From Betaproteobacteria bacterium (lineage in GTDB: Bacteria > Pseudomonadota > Gammaproteobacteria > Burkholderiales > SG8-39), in NCBI GenBank assembly GCA_016234705.1, contig JACRAS010000003.1:1-47475 (forward strand): a DNA stretch of 47,475 nucleotides. Reading direction: 5' to 3'. This document shows positions 8,795-17,273 of the stretch, in pieces. Every line of letters starts with the position of its first letter. Position 1 is the stretch's first letter. The notes beneath the pieces are model-generated. The model did not search any database. It was not told where the DNA came from and was given only the letters and a program-made list of their open reading frames with translations. The position numbers and the translations under genes are program-made.

Positions 8795-8824
8795 TTGACA
8801 AGGGCGAAACAGGGTGACTAAACT
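8795..8824 (+). promoter_or_regulatory. Candidate sigma-70 promoter for dctP
   Basis: TTGACA at 8795-8800 and TAAACT at 8819-8824 are spaced by 18 bases in the divergent gap between the alcohol dehydrogenase and dctP. Transcription would start near 8831 and leave a leader of about 135 bases. Confidence 0.4.
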
Positions 8825-8965
8825 GCGTGCGCCCCTACGGGGGAAAAGCGTATTGCGTATAAATATCGCTGTTCGGGTCGTAATCCGGCACAATGCAACA
8901 GCGCGCACTGCCAGGCAGCGAGCGCCATGCCTAGAAACCTATTCAACCAAATTGAGGAGATCAAA

Positions 8966-10096
8966 GTGCAACGTCGTTCCTTCCTGAAAAAAGCCGGCCT
9001 GGGTTTGGCCGCAGGCGCGGTCGCCGCGCCGGCCGTTGTCAATGCACAGGCACCCGCCGCAGGACTGCCTACCATATCGTGGCGCATGGCTGCAAGCTGG
9101 CCGAAAAGCCTGGACACGCTCTTCGGCGGCGCGGAACTCGTCGCCAAGCGCGTGTCGGAAGCAACCGGCGGCAAGTTCACCATCAAGGTGTTCGCGGCCG
9201 GTGAAATCGTCGGCGCGCTGCAGGTGCTCGACGCGGTGCAGAACGGCACGGTCGAGTGCGGCCACACCGCGGGCTACTACTATTTCGGCAAAGATCCGAC
9301 CTTCGCCTTCGGTACGTCGATCCCGTTCGGCCTCAACGCGCGCCAGCAATATGCCTGGATGTATCACGGCGGCGGCCTGGAGCTGATGCGCGAATTCTAC
9401 AAGGACTACGGCGTCATCAACTTTCAGGCGGGCAACACCGGCACCCAGATGGGCGGCTGGTTCCGCAAGGAAATCAAGACGGTGGCCGACTTGAAGGGCT
9501 TGAAGTTCCGCATCGGCGGCACCGCCGGCCTGGTGCTCACCAAACTGGGCGTGGTGCCGCAGCAGATCGCCGGCGGCGACATCTATCCGTCGCTGGAAAA
9601 AGGCACCATCGATGCGGCCGAGTGGGTCGGGCCATACGACGACGAGAAACTCGGCTTCTACAAGGTGGCGAAGCACTACTACTACCCGGGCTGGTGGGAA
9701 GGCGGCCCCGCGCTTGACCTCCTGGTCGGGACCAAGGCGTGGGAGTCGCTGCCGAAGGAATACCAGGCCATTTTTCAGGCCGCCTGCGCCGAAGCCTATA
9801 TCTGGATGCTGTCCAAGTACGATGCGGTCAACCCGCCGGCGTTGAAGCGCCTGCTCGCCAACGGCGTGAAACTGCTGCCCTTCCCCAACGATGTCATGGC
9901 CGCATGCTACAAGGCCTCGGAGGAAACCTTCGACGACATTGCCTCGAAGAACGCCAAATTCAAGAAGGTGTACGAGCCATGGAAGAAATTCCGCGACGAA
10001 CAGATCCAGTGGTTCTCGATCGCTGAAGCCCGCTTCGACAACTTCATGGTCTCCACGCAACGCAGTTCGCAAAAGAAGGCAGCGGCGAAGAAGTAG
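8966..10096 (+). CDS. dctP: TRAP transporter substrate-binding protein, Tat-type signal
   Basis: A 376-residue periplasmic binding protein of the DctP family. It starts with a twin-arginine-like signal QRRSFLKKAGLGLAAGA cleaved near VVNA. I chose the GTG at 8966 because GAGGAG sits seven bases upstream. An ATG at 8927 in the same frame would put 13 extra residues before the signal. Family features such as the FRIGG-type stretch and the WVGPYDDEKLGF region point to a TRAP receptor for a carboxylate or keto-acid type ligand. Its permease genes are not downstream but encoded convergently on the other strand, which is unusual for TRAP systems. Confidence 0.87.
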   Translation: MQRRSFLKKAGLGLAAGAVAAPAVVNAQAPAAGLPTISWRMAASWPKSLDTLFGGAELVAKRVSEATGGKFTIKVFAAGEIVGALQVLDAVQNGTVECGHTAGYYYFGKDPTFAFGTSIPFGLNARQQYAWMYHGGGLELMREFYKDYGVINFQAGNTGTQMGGWFRKEIKTVADLKGLKFRIGGTAGLVLTKLGVVPQQIAGGDIYPSLEKGTIDAAEWVGPYDDEKLGFYKVAKHYYYPGWWEGGPALDLLVGTKAWESLPKEYQAIFQAACAEAYIWMLSKYDAVNPPALKRLLANGVKLLPFPNDVMAACYKASEETFDDIASKNAKFKKVYEPWKKFRDEQIQWFSIAEARFDNFMVSTQRSSQKKAAAKK

Positions 10097-10106
10097 GGAC
10101 GCCACC

Positions 10107-10177
10107 CGCGCTAGGCCCGCCACGGGCCTAGCGCGGCGCGCCAAAACAAATCCCCGCTTGCGCGGGGGTTTGTTTTT
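10107..10177. terminator. Double-hairpin bidirectional terminator
   Basis: First stem: 10107-10119 with 10123-10135 (13 base pairs, perfect, 3-base loop). Second stem: 10143-10157 with 10162-10176 (15 base pairs including one G-T pair), followed by a T-run at 10171-10178 on the plus strand and an A-run on the other side. It sits between convergent dctP and dctM and can end both transcripts. Confidence 0.85.
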
Positions 10178-10197
10178 TCCAGTCCGGCTCGCGCGCG

Positions 10198-11991
10198 CTA
10201 TTTCCCGCCGGCCGGCGGTTTTGCCGCATCCCCGCTCGCGCCGGACGGCGACTTGCTATCCGCGCGCGGCGCGCGCTCGATCGCCTTCGCCGGATCGTCC
10301 TCGTCCTTGGCCGCGTCCTCCGCGTCCAACGCGGCGGCCGGGTCGCCCATCAGCGGCGCTTCCTCGGACTCCGACGCCTCCACCGGCACCTCGATGCGCA
10401 TCTGGTCCGTATTGACGGCTTCCTTTTTCGCCAGGCCGCCGGTCACGATGCCCGGGAAGGCGATGATCAGAGCCACCATGATGCACTGGATCACGACAAA
10501 GGGCACTGCGCCCCAATAGATCTGCCCGGTGGTGACCTTGGGCGTCAGCTTGCCGCTCAGTTTGTCGGTATAGTCCTTGGCCGGCGCCACGCCGCGCAGG
10601 TAGAACAAGGCGAAGCCGAAGGGCGGGTGCATGAACGAGGTCTGCATGTTGACGCCGAGCAGCACGCCGAACCAGATCAGGTCGATGCCGAGCTTCGCCG
10701 CGACCGGACCGAGCAGCGGGATGACGATGAACGCGAGCTCGAAAAAGTCGAGGAAAAACGCCAGGATAAAGATCAGGATGTTGACGACGATGAGAAAGCC
10801 GAGTTGCCCGCCGGGCAAGCCGGTGAGCAGATGCTCCACCCAGATGTGGCCGTCGACGCCATAGAAGGTCAGGCTGAACACGCGCGCGCCGACCAGGATG
10901 AACACCACGAACGAGGTCAGCTTGGCGGTGGTGTCCATCGCCTGGCGCAGCAGGGAGAAGGAAATGCGGCGGCGCGCCAGCGCCATGACCAGGGCGCCGC
11001 TCGCGCCCATCGCCCCGCCTTCGGTCGGCGTCGCCACGCCGAGGAAAATGGTGCCGAGCACGAGGAAAATCAGCGCCAGCGGCGGAATCAGCACGAAAGT
11101 GACGCGCTCGGCAATGCGCGAGAGCAGGCCGAGCTTGAGCAGGCGGTTGATCACCGCCGCGACAAAAGCGACGCCTACCCCTACCGAGGCTGATACGACC
11201 AGCAACTCGTCCGTGGGTGCATCCGGCGGATAATGGTATTTGGCGAAAGCGAGCGCCACCGCGACGGCGACTATCACCTGCAGCGCCAGCGATGCGACGC
11301 CGCTGCCGCCATCCGGCTCGCGAAAGGTGCGCGCCGCGAGCGGCAGCGCCGGTGCCCAGCTTGGCTTGAACAGGGCGATGCCCCCCGCGTACAGGGCATA
11401 CAGCCCGGCCAGGCACAGGCCCGGAATGAAGGCGCCGGCGTACATGTCGCCTACCGACTTTCCCAGCTGGTCGGCCATCACGATCAGCACCAGCGAGGGC
11501 GGAATGATCTGCGCCAGCGTGCCGGAAGCGGCGATGACGCCGGTGGCAAAGCGCCGGTCATAGCCGTAACGCAGCATGATCGGCAGCGAAATCAGCCCCA
11601 TCGAGATGACCGAGGCCGCCACCACGCCGGTCGTCGCCGCAAGCAGCGCGCCGACGAATATCACGGCGAAGGCAAGTCCGCCGCGCATGGGGCCGAACAA
11701 CTGGCCGATGGTATCGAGCAAGTCCTCCGCCATGCCGCTGCGCTCCAGGATCAGGCCCATGAAGGTGAAAAACGGCACTGCCAGCAGGGTATCGTTCGAC
11801 ATCACCGACCACAGGCGCTGCGGCAGCGCCTGAAACAGGGAGGGTTGCAGCAAGCCCAGTTCGACGCCGATCAGGCCGAAGAAAATGCCGTTGGCGGCCA
11901 GCGCAAACGCCACCGGGTAGCCAAGCAGCAGGAACACGATCAGCGCGCCGAACATCACCGGCGCCATGTTGTGCGTGAGCAGTTCGATCAT
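10198..11991 (-). CDS. dctM: TRAP transporter large permease with charged C-terminal tail
   Basis: A 597-residue DctM-type membrane protein, longer than the usual 425-450. There are many hydrophobic spans. Two lengthenings are visible: a loop of about 80 residues in the middle (near 210-290) carrying extra hydrophobic segments, and a C-terminal tail of about 75 residues rich in Glu, Asp, Ala and Pro (from about 520). The tail lacks any domain I recognise and is probably cytoplasmic. The start ATG overlaps the stop of dctQ (ATGA), so the two permeases are translationally coupled. It imports substrate with a sodium or proton gradient. Confidence 0.88.
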   Translation of the reverse strand: MIELLTHNMAPVMFGALIVFLLLGYPVAFALAANGIFFGLIGVELGLLQPSLFQALPQRLWSVMSNDTLLAVPFFTFMGLILERSGMAEDLLDTIGQLFGPMRGGLAFAVIFVGALLAATTGVVAASVISMGLISLPIMLRYGYDRRFATGVIAASGTLAQIIPPSLVLIVMADQLGKSVGDMYAGAFIPGLCLAGLYALYAGGIALFKPSWAPALPLAARTFREPDGGSGVASLALQVIVAVAVALAFAKYHYPPDAPTDELLVVSASVGVGVAFVAAVINRLLKLGLLSRIAERVTFVLIPPLALIFLVLGTIFLGVATPTEGGAMGASGALVMALARRRISFSLLRQAMDTTAKLTSFVVFILVGARVFSLTFYGVDGHIWVEHLLTGLPGGQLGFLIVVNILIFILAFFLDFFELAFIVIPLLGPVAAKLGIDLIWFGVLLGVNMQTSFMHPPFGFALFYLRGVAPAKDYTDKLSGKLTPKVTTGQIYWGAVPFVVIQCIMVALIIAFPGIVTGGLAKKEAVNTDQMRIEVPVEASESEEAPLMGDPAAALDAEDAAKDEDDPAKAIERAPRADSKSPSGASGDAAKPPAGGK

Positions 11992-12578
11992 GCCGCTTCT
12001 CCGCGTTCACGGCGCAGTTCCGCGGCGAGCAGTTCTTCCGGAGTCGGGCCGGCGTCCTTCTCGCTCGGATCGGGAATCAGGCCGCGCAGGAAGGCGATGC
12101 GCTTGATCAGTTCCGACAGCCCCTGCAGCACCAGCAGAAGAAAACCGACCGGCAGCATCAGCCGCCCCGGCCACACCGGCAGGCCGCCGGCATTCGCCGA
12201 AACCTCGTCGCTCCGGTAGGCATCGACGAACACCGGCCACGACATCCACATGATGGCGATCGCCATCGGCAGCAGGAAAAACAGCGTGCCGAGGATGTCG
12301 ATCCAGGTCTGCGCGCGCTTGGACAAGCGTGCGGTGATCACGTCGATGCGCACATGCTGGTTGTGCAGCAGGGTGTAGCCGGCGCAGAACAGGAACACCG
12401 CTGAAAACAGGTACCACTGGATTTCGAGCCAGGCGTTCGAGCTTAGGTTGAGCGAATAGCGCGCGATAGCGTTGCCGGCACTGATCAACACGGCGGCCAG
12501 GATCAGCCAGTAGGTAAGCTTGCCCACGCGCTGGTTCAACGCATCGATCAGGCCGGACAGGCGCAGAAGAAGTTTCAC
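11988..12578 (-). CDS. dctQ: TRAP transporter small permease
   Basis: A 196-residue four-span membrane protein of the DctQ family, the partner of the large permease with which it overlaps by four bases. The GTG at 12578 is preceded by a strong AGGAGGG ribosome site, which fixes this start. The C-terminus is a charged helix (from about 165). The operon has only the two permeases. The binding protein dctP next door on the other strand is the obvious partner. Confidence 0.88.
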   Translation of the reverse strand: MKLLLRLSGLIDALNQRVGKLTYWLILAAVLISAGNAIARYSLNLSSNAWLEIQWYLFSAVFLFCAGYTLLHNQHVRIDVITARLSKRAQTWIDILGTLFFLLPMAIAIMWMSWPVFVDAYRSDEVSANAGGLPVWPGRLMLPVGFLLLVLQGLSELIKRIAFLRGLIPDPSEKDAGPTPEELLAAELRRERGEAA

Positions 12579-12746
12579 GGAACCCTCCTCTCGAAAAGGC
12601 GAGAAAACCGGACCGCTGTTATTGTGTATTTTTTTAGGGTGACAGCGATGGCATTATAGGGGATATTGCCGGCGCGGCGCGCGCAAGCTGTCGATCACCG
12701 CTGACCCGGCCTGCGGACCCTGCCTGCTCCGCCCCAGGATCGAGCC

Positions 12747-14087
12747 TCAGTTCCCGGCGATAGTCATATTGTCAACGAGTATCGAGCCGCAACTGCGCGA
12801 ACCGCGCGTGAGCTCGTCCCGGCCCACCGCCGCGATGCCCTTGAACATGTCGCGCAGATTGCCGGCGATGGTGATCTCCTCCACCGGGTAGCGGATGACC
12901 CCGCCTTCCACCCAGTAACCGGCGGCGCCGCGCGAATAGTCGCCGGTGACCATGTTGATGCCCTGTCCCATCAGATCGGTGACGAACAGGCCGCGGCCCA
13001 TCTTCTTCAACAGCCCAGGCAGATCGAGTTCGCCGCTTTGCAGGATCAGATTGTGGCAGCCGCCGGCGTTGCCGGTACTCTTCATGCCGAGTTTCCTCGC
13101 CGAGTAGGTGCCGAGAAAATAGCCCTGCAGCACGCCGTCCTTTACCACCTCGCGCGCATGCGTGGCGACGCCGTCGTCGTCGAAGTAGGCGCTCGCCAGC
13201 CCTTTCGCGAGGTGCGGCCGCTCTTTGATCTGCACCAGCGGCGAGAACACCTGCTTGCCCAGGCTGTCGAGCAGAAACGAGGTCTTGCGGTAGAGGCCGC
13301 CGCCGCTCACCGCGCTGACAAAGCTCGCGAGCAGACCGCCCGCCATCGGCGCCTCGAACAGCACCGGCACTTTCATGGTCTTCAGCTTGCGGCTGCGCAA
13401 TCGCGCCAGGGCGCGCTTTCCGGCATAGCGCCCGACGGCCTCGCCGGCCGGCAGATCGCGTCGATCGCGCGCCTCGGCGTACCAGTCGTCGCGCTGCATC
13501 GACCCGCCCTCCTCGGCGATCACCGCGCACGAAAGGTAATGGCGCGTAGTCGGATAGCCGGCGGCAAAGCCGTTGGAGTTGGCCACCACGAACTGATGCT
13601 GCTGCGTGGAGACGCCCGCCCCTTCGGAGTTGACGATGCGCGCATCCAGCGCGAAGGCTGCGGCCTCGCAGGCGCGCGCGCGCGCTATCGCCTCGTCGAT
13701 GGGCAGGTCCCAGGGATGGAACAGGTCGAGGTCGTGGATTTCGCGCGCCATCAGTTCGGCTTCGGCCAGGCCGGCGCAGTCGTCGCTCGCGGTAAAGCGC
13801 GCGATGCTGACCGCCGCCGCCACCGTGTCGGTGAGCGCCTTGGGCGAAAAATCCGAGGTGCTGGCAAAGCCCTTGCGCCGGCCGAGGTAGGCGGTGACGC
13901 CGATGCTCTTGTCGCGGTTGTACTCGATATTCTCGACCTCGCCCTTGCGCACCACGGCGGTCTGGCCGTAGCCCTCGGACACATCGGTTTCGCAGGCGCT
14001 CGCGCCCTGCGCGGCGGCCTGACGCAGCAAATCCAGGGCGATTTGCCTGAGGGTATCGAGCGGATAGGTGAAGCGCGCTGTCGTCAT
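12747..14087 (-). CDS. pmbA: TldD/PmbA-family metalloprotease subunit PmbA
   Basis: A 446-residue PmbA (TldE) protein. With TldD it forms a metalloprotease that degrades or matures small peptides such as microcin and CcdA. The family pattern is present in the central VSTQQHQFVVANSNGF stretch and in the C-terminal GNxRDMFKGI region. The metal ligands lie in the TldD partner, which is not in this window. The ATG at 14087 (MTTARFTYPLD) fits family length. The frame is open to an ATG at 14138 with a less typical leader. It is divergent from darP, the usual betaproteobacterial order. Confidence 0.9.
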   Translation of the reverse strand: MTTARFTYPLDTLRQIALDLLRQAAAQGASACETDVSEGYGQTAVVRKGEVENIEYNRDKSIGVTAYLGRRKGFASTSDFSPKALTDTVAAAVSIARFTASDDCAGLAEAELMAREIHDLDLFHPWDLPIDEAIARARACEAAAFALDARIVNSEGAGVSTQQHQFVVANSNGFAAGYPTTRHYLSCAVIAEEGGSMQRDDWYAEARDRRDLPAGEAVGRYAGKRALARLRSRKLKTMKVPVLFEAPMAGGLLASFVSAVSGGGLYRKTSFLLDSLGKQVFSPLVQIKERPHLAKGLASAYFDDDGVATHAREVVKDGVLQGYFLGTYSARKLGMKSTGNAGGCHNLILQSGELDLPGLLKKMGRGLFVTDLMGQGINMVTGDYSRGAAGYWVEGGVIRYPVEEITIAGNLRDMFKGIAAVGRDELTRGSRSCGSILVDNMTIAGN

Positions 14088-14167
14088 TAAACTTTGACCA
14101 TCGGGATAGAGGGCAATCCGCAAAAAAGACGTTATCATAGCAGGTCGAATCTTCCGCCCGCGGCCCC

Positions 14168-14677
14168 ATGCAAGACGAAGCAGACGAACTCACCAGCAAG
14201 ACGCGCAAGAAAAAGGACATGCTCGCCCTGCAGGACCTGGGCGTGCAACTGGTCGGGTTGAATGAACAGCAGCTCGAGTCCATGCAGTTGCCCGAGTCCC
14301 TGCTCGATGCCGTACTGGAAGCGAGGCGCATCACCAAGCACGAGGCGAAGCGGCGGCAAATGCAATACATCGGCCGCCTGATGCGCGATATCGACGCGGC
14401 GCCGATACGCGAGCGGCTCGAGGAGTGGCTGGGGCAAGGGCGTGAGCACACGGCGCAGTTGCACGCCCTCGAGCGCTGGCGCGATGAGCTTCTGGGCGGC
14501 GACCCGGCCCTGGCGCGTTTCCTGCAGGAGTACCCTGGCGCCGACAGCCAGAAGTTGCGCACCCTGATCCGCAACGCGCGGCGCGAACAGAGCGCGGACT
14601 TGCCGCCGAAGAGCTACCGCGAACTGTTCCGGGTACTGCGCGAGATGACTACCAAGGAGCCCACAGCCGCGAGCTAA
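14168..14677 (+). CDS. darP: Ribosome assembly factor DarP (YjgA, DUF615)
   Basis: A 169-residue, highly charged helical protein matching YjgA/DarP, a factor that binds the large ribosomal subunit late in assembly. Typical stretches are SKTRKKKDMLALQDLG near the N-terminus and RRQMQYIGRLMRDID in the middle. It starts 80 bases from pmbA, in the opposite direction, and runs 23 bases before mog. This order is widespread in betaproteobacteria and supports both calls. Confidence 0.93.
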   Translation: MQDEADELTSKTRKKKDMLALQDLGVQLVGLNEQQLESMQLPESLLDAVLEARRITKHEAKRRQMQYIGRLMRDIDAAPIRERLEEWLGQGREHTAQLHALERWRDELLGGDPALARFLQEYPGADSQKLRTLIRNARREQSADLPPKSYRELFRVLREMTTKEPTAAS

Positions 14678-14700
14678 AGATCGGCTGCCAGACCAAACGC

Positions 14701-15339
14701 ATGCAAAACAATCCGGACATACTATTGATTGGCCTGGTTTCGATCAGCGACCGCGCCTCGGCCGGCGTATACCGGGACGAGGGCATACCGGCGCTTGAGG
14801 ACTGGTTCTCGCGCGCCATCGCGGCACCCGCGTGGCGCACGGAAAAACGCCTGATCCCCGATGAGCGGCCGGCGATCGAAGCGGCATTGATCGAACTGGT
14901 CGATCAGGCGGGCTGCCATCTGGTACTCACCACCGGCGGCACCGGCCCTGCATGGCGCGATGTGACGCCCGAGGCCACGCTCGCCATCGCAGATAAGTCC
15001 ATGCCCGGTTTCGGCGAGCAGATGCGCAGGATCAGCCTGGAATTCGTGCCCACCGCCATCCTGTCGCGCCAGGTCGCGGTGATCCGCTACCGCCGCGCGG
15101 CCGGCGTTCCCGTGACAGGCAGCCTCGTCATCAATCTCCCCGGTCAGCCCAAGTCGATCAAGGAAACGTTGGAAGGCCTCAAGGACAAGGAAGGCAAACA
15201 GCTCGTACCGGGCATATTCGCCGCCGTGCCCTATTGCATCGACCTCATCGGCGGCCCGTACATCGAGACCAACGAGGACGTGATCAAGGCGTTCCGCCCG
15301 AAATCCGCGATCCGGCCGAAAAAGGATAAACCGCTTTGA
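14701..15339 (+). CDS. mog: Molybdopterin adenylyltransferase
   Basis: A 212-residue MogA/MoaB-fold protein with the nucleotide and pterin-binding motif TTGGTGPAWRDVTPEAT at about residues 80-96. It adenylates molybdopterin before molybdenum insertion. This gives the cell the cofactor needed by the IorAB enzyme in this window, whose other maturation helpers are coxE, coxG and the XdhC pair. The C-terminal extension (about 165-212) is usual in betaproteobacterial Mog. Its stop overlaps the TTG start of the next gene. Confidence 0.9.
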   Translation: MQNNPDILLIGLVSISDRASAGVYRDEGIPALEDWFSRAIAAPAWRTEKRLIPDERPAIEAALIELVDQAGCHLVLTTGGTGPAWRDVTPEATLAIADKSMPGFGEQMRRISLEFVPTAILSRQVAVIRYRRAAGVPVTGSLVINLPGQPKSIKETLEGLKDKEGKQLVPGIFAAVPYCIDLIGGPYIETNEDVIKAFRPKSAIRPKKDKPL

Positions 15340-15998
15340 GCGCAGAACCGCTGGAAACCATAGAAATCGAGACCGCGCCCAATCCGCGCGCCAGCGTAAT
15401 CTGGATGCACGGCCTGGGCGCGGACGGCAACGACTTCGCGCCCCTCGCCGATGAGATCGAACTGCCCGTCGCCGTGCGCTACATCTTTCCGCATGCTCCG
15501 ATGATGCCGGTGAGCATCAACGGCGGCTATGTGATGCGCGCCTGGTACGACATCAGCGATGCCGCCATCCGGCGCGAAGACGAGGATGGCGTGCGCGCCT
15601 CGCAGCAAAGCGTGGAAGTCTTGCTGGCGCGCGAGAAATCGCGCGGGATCGGCGCGAGCCGCATCGTGCTCGCCGGCTTCTCCCAGGGCGGCGCGATCGC
15701 GCTGCATACCGGCCTGCGCCATGGCGAGCGACTGGCCGGCATCATGGCCCTCTCGACCTATGTGCCGCTCGCCGGCCGGCTTGCGGCGGAGGCCAACCCG
15801 GCCAACCGCGGGGTGCCGATCTTCATGGCGCATGGCACGCACGACCCGATGATCCAGGTCGCGCGCGCCCAGGCCTCGCGCGACCTGCTGCGGCAATTGG
15901 GTTACGCAGTCGAATGGAGCGAATACCCGATGGAGCACTCGGTGTGCCCGCAGGAAATCGCCGATATCGGCGCATGGCTGGCGCGCGTGTTGGCCTGA
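15336..15998 (+). CDS. Alpha/beta hydrolase, phospholipase/carboxylesterase family
   Basis: A 220-residue serine esterase. The nucleophile elbow is GFSQG (Ser116). Asp170 in GTHDP and His201 in MEHSV complete the triad. The oxyanion region is HGLGADG at 25-31. It hydrolyses short-chain esters or lysophospholipids, and the family also includes acyl-protein thioesterases. The likely start is TTG at 15336, overlapping the mog stop (TTGA), with AAAGGA about eight bases upstream. No other plausible start gives full family length. It is probably translated together with mog. Confidence 0.88.
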   Translation: MSAEPLETIEIETAPNPRASVIWMHGLGADGNDFAPLADEIELPVAVRYIFPHAPMMPVSINGGYVMRAWYDISDAAIRREDEDGVRASQQSVEVLLAREKSRGIGASRIVLAGFSQGGAIALHTGLRHGERLAGIMALSTYVPLAGRLAAEANPANRGVPIFMAHGTHDPMIQVARAQASRDLLRQLGYAVEWSEYPMEHSVCPQEIADIGAWLARVLA

Positions 15999-16058
15999 AG
16001 CGGAGCAAACCCAGGAGCGAGAAATGCGGCGCCGGCACCGCTCAACTCTCGCCAAGAT

Positions 16059-17264
16059 TCACCGCACGAGCTGGTTGATCTCGATGATGGGAAGCAGGAT
16101 GGCGAGCACGATCAGCAGCACGATCCCGCCCATCACCAGGATCATCACCGGCTCGAGCAGGGTCAGGAACACCGCCAGGCGCCGCTCGAGCGCCTGCGTT
16201 TCGAGTTGCGCCACGCGCTGCAGCATCTGCTCCAGCTTGCCGCTCACTTCCCCGCTTGCCACCAGATGCACCATCAGCGGCGGAAACACGCGCGTCGAAC
16301 CGAGTGAGCGCGCCAGGCTCTCGCCTTCGCGCACGCGCTCGATCGCGCCTTCTACGGCCTCGCGCATCACCATGTTGGTCATCACGCGCGCGCCGGAATT
16401 GAGCGCCGAGAGCAGCGGCACGCCGCCGCCCACGAGTATGGCGAGCGTGCTGGCGAAACGCGAAGTGTTGACGCCGCGAATCAGCGTTCCCAGCCAGGGC
16501 GTGCCGAGCAACAGGGCGTGCCAGCCGCGTCTGGGGGCATCGCGGCGCAGCGCCAGACGCGCGGCCACCACGGCGCCGATGCCGATGAGCGCGAGATAAG
16601 GCCAGGCCGCGCGCAGGAAGTCCGACAGCGCGATGAGCGCGCGCGTGAGCAGCGGCAGGCTTTGCCGCGACTGCTGAAACACCTGCACGATCTGCGGCAC
16701 GACAAACACCAACAGGCCGGTGACGATGCTGATCGCGACCAGGGTCACCAGCACCGGGTAGAGCAGCGCAAGACTGGTTTTTTGCTTCAGCGTCTGGCGC
16801 GCATCGAGATAATCGGCAAGATGCTGCAACACCGTCGGCAGCGCGCCCGATTCCTCGCCGCCGTGCACCAGCGCCCGGTAGAAATCCGGGAAACTCTTGT
16901 CGTAAGTGCCCAGGGCGGCGGCCAGCGAGAGCCCGGCGGTAATTTCGGCCTTGACCCCGCCCAGCACCTCGCGCGTCATCGGCGCCGCAGCTTCCTCGAT
17001 CAGCGCGCTGAGCGACTGCTCCATGGTCAGGCCGGAAGCGAGCAGCGTCGCCAGTTGCCGGGTCGCGAGGCTCAGCTCGTCCGACGATATGCCCCGTGCC
17101 CAGGGTTGCCGCGCACGCTCGCGCGCGCGCACCAGATCGACCGAGGTGGGGTGCAGGCCCTGGGCACGCAACTGTGTCCGCGCCAGGCGCGGCGTATCGG
17201 CTTGCACCACGCCGGACACCGTGCGCCCGGCCGCGTCGAGCGCCTCGTAACGGAATGCTTCCAT
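16059..17264 (-). CDS. gspF: Type II secretion inner-membrane platform protein GspF
   Basis: A 401-residue polytopic protein with the two repeated GspF cytoplasmic domains and three hydrophobic spans (about 170-195, 220-240 and near 375-395). It sits in the centre of the inner-membrane platform and contacts the ATPase GspE. A GTG at 17267 directly precedes the ATG. I use the ATG. It ends the minus-strand gspC-D-E-F unit, with six to nine bases between gspE and gspF. Confidence 0.93.
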   Translation of the reverse strand: MEAFRYEALDAAGRTVSGVVQADTPRLARTQLRAQGLHPTSVDLVRARERARQPWARGISSDELSLATRQLATLLASGLTMEQSLSALIEEAAAPMTREVLGGVKAEITAGLSLAAALGTYDKSFPDFYRALVHGGEESGALPTVLQHLADYLDARQTLKQKTSLALLYPVLVTLVAISIVTGLLVFVVPQIVQVFQQSRQSLPLLTRALIALSDFLRAAWPYLALIGIGAVVAARLALRRDAPRRGWHALLLGTPWLGTLIRGVNTSRFASTLAILVGGGVPLLSALNSGARVMTNMVMREAVEGAIERVREGESLARSLGSTRVFPPLMVHLVASGEVSGKLEQMLQRVAQLETQALERRLAVFLTLLEPVMILVMGGIVLLIVLAILLPIIEINQLVR

Positions 17265-17273
17265 CACCCGGTG

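Noticed and set aside
12772..14574. A 600-residue minus-strand frame overlapping pmbA and running antisense to darP
   Set aside because: It is out of frame with pmbA and opposite darP, both of which match known families over their full lengths.
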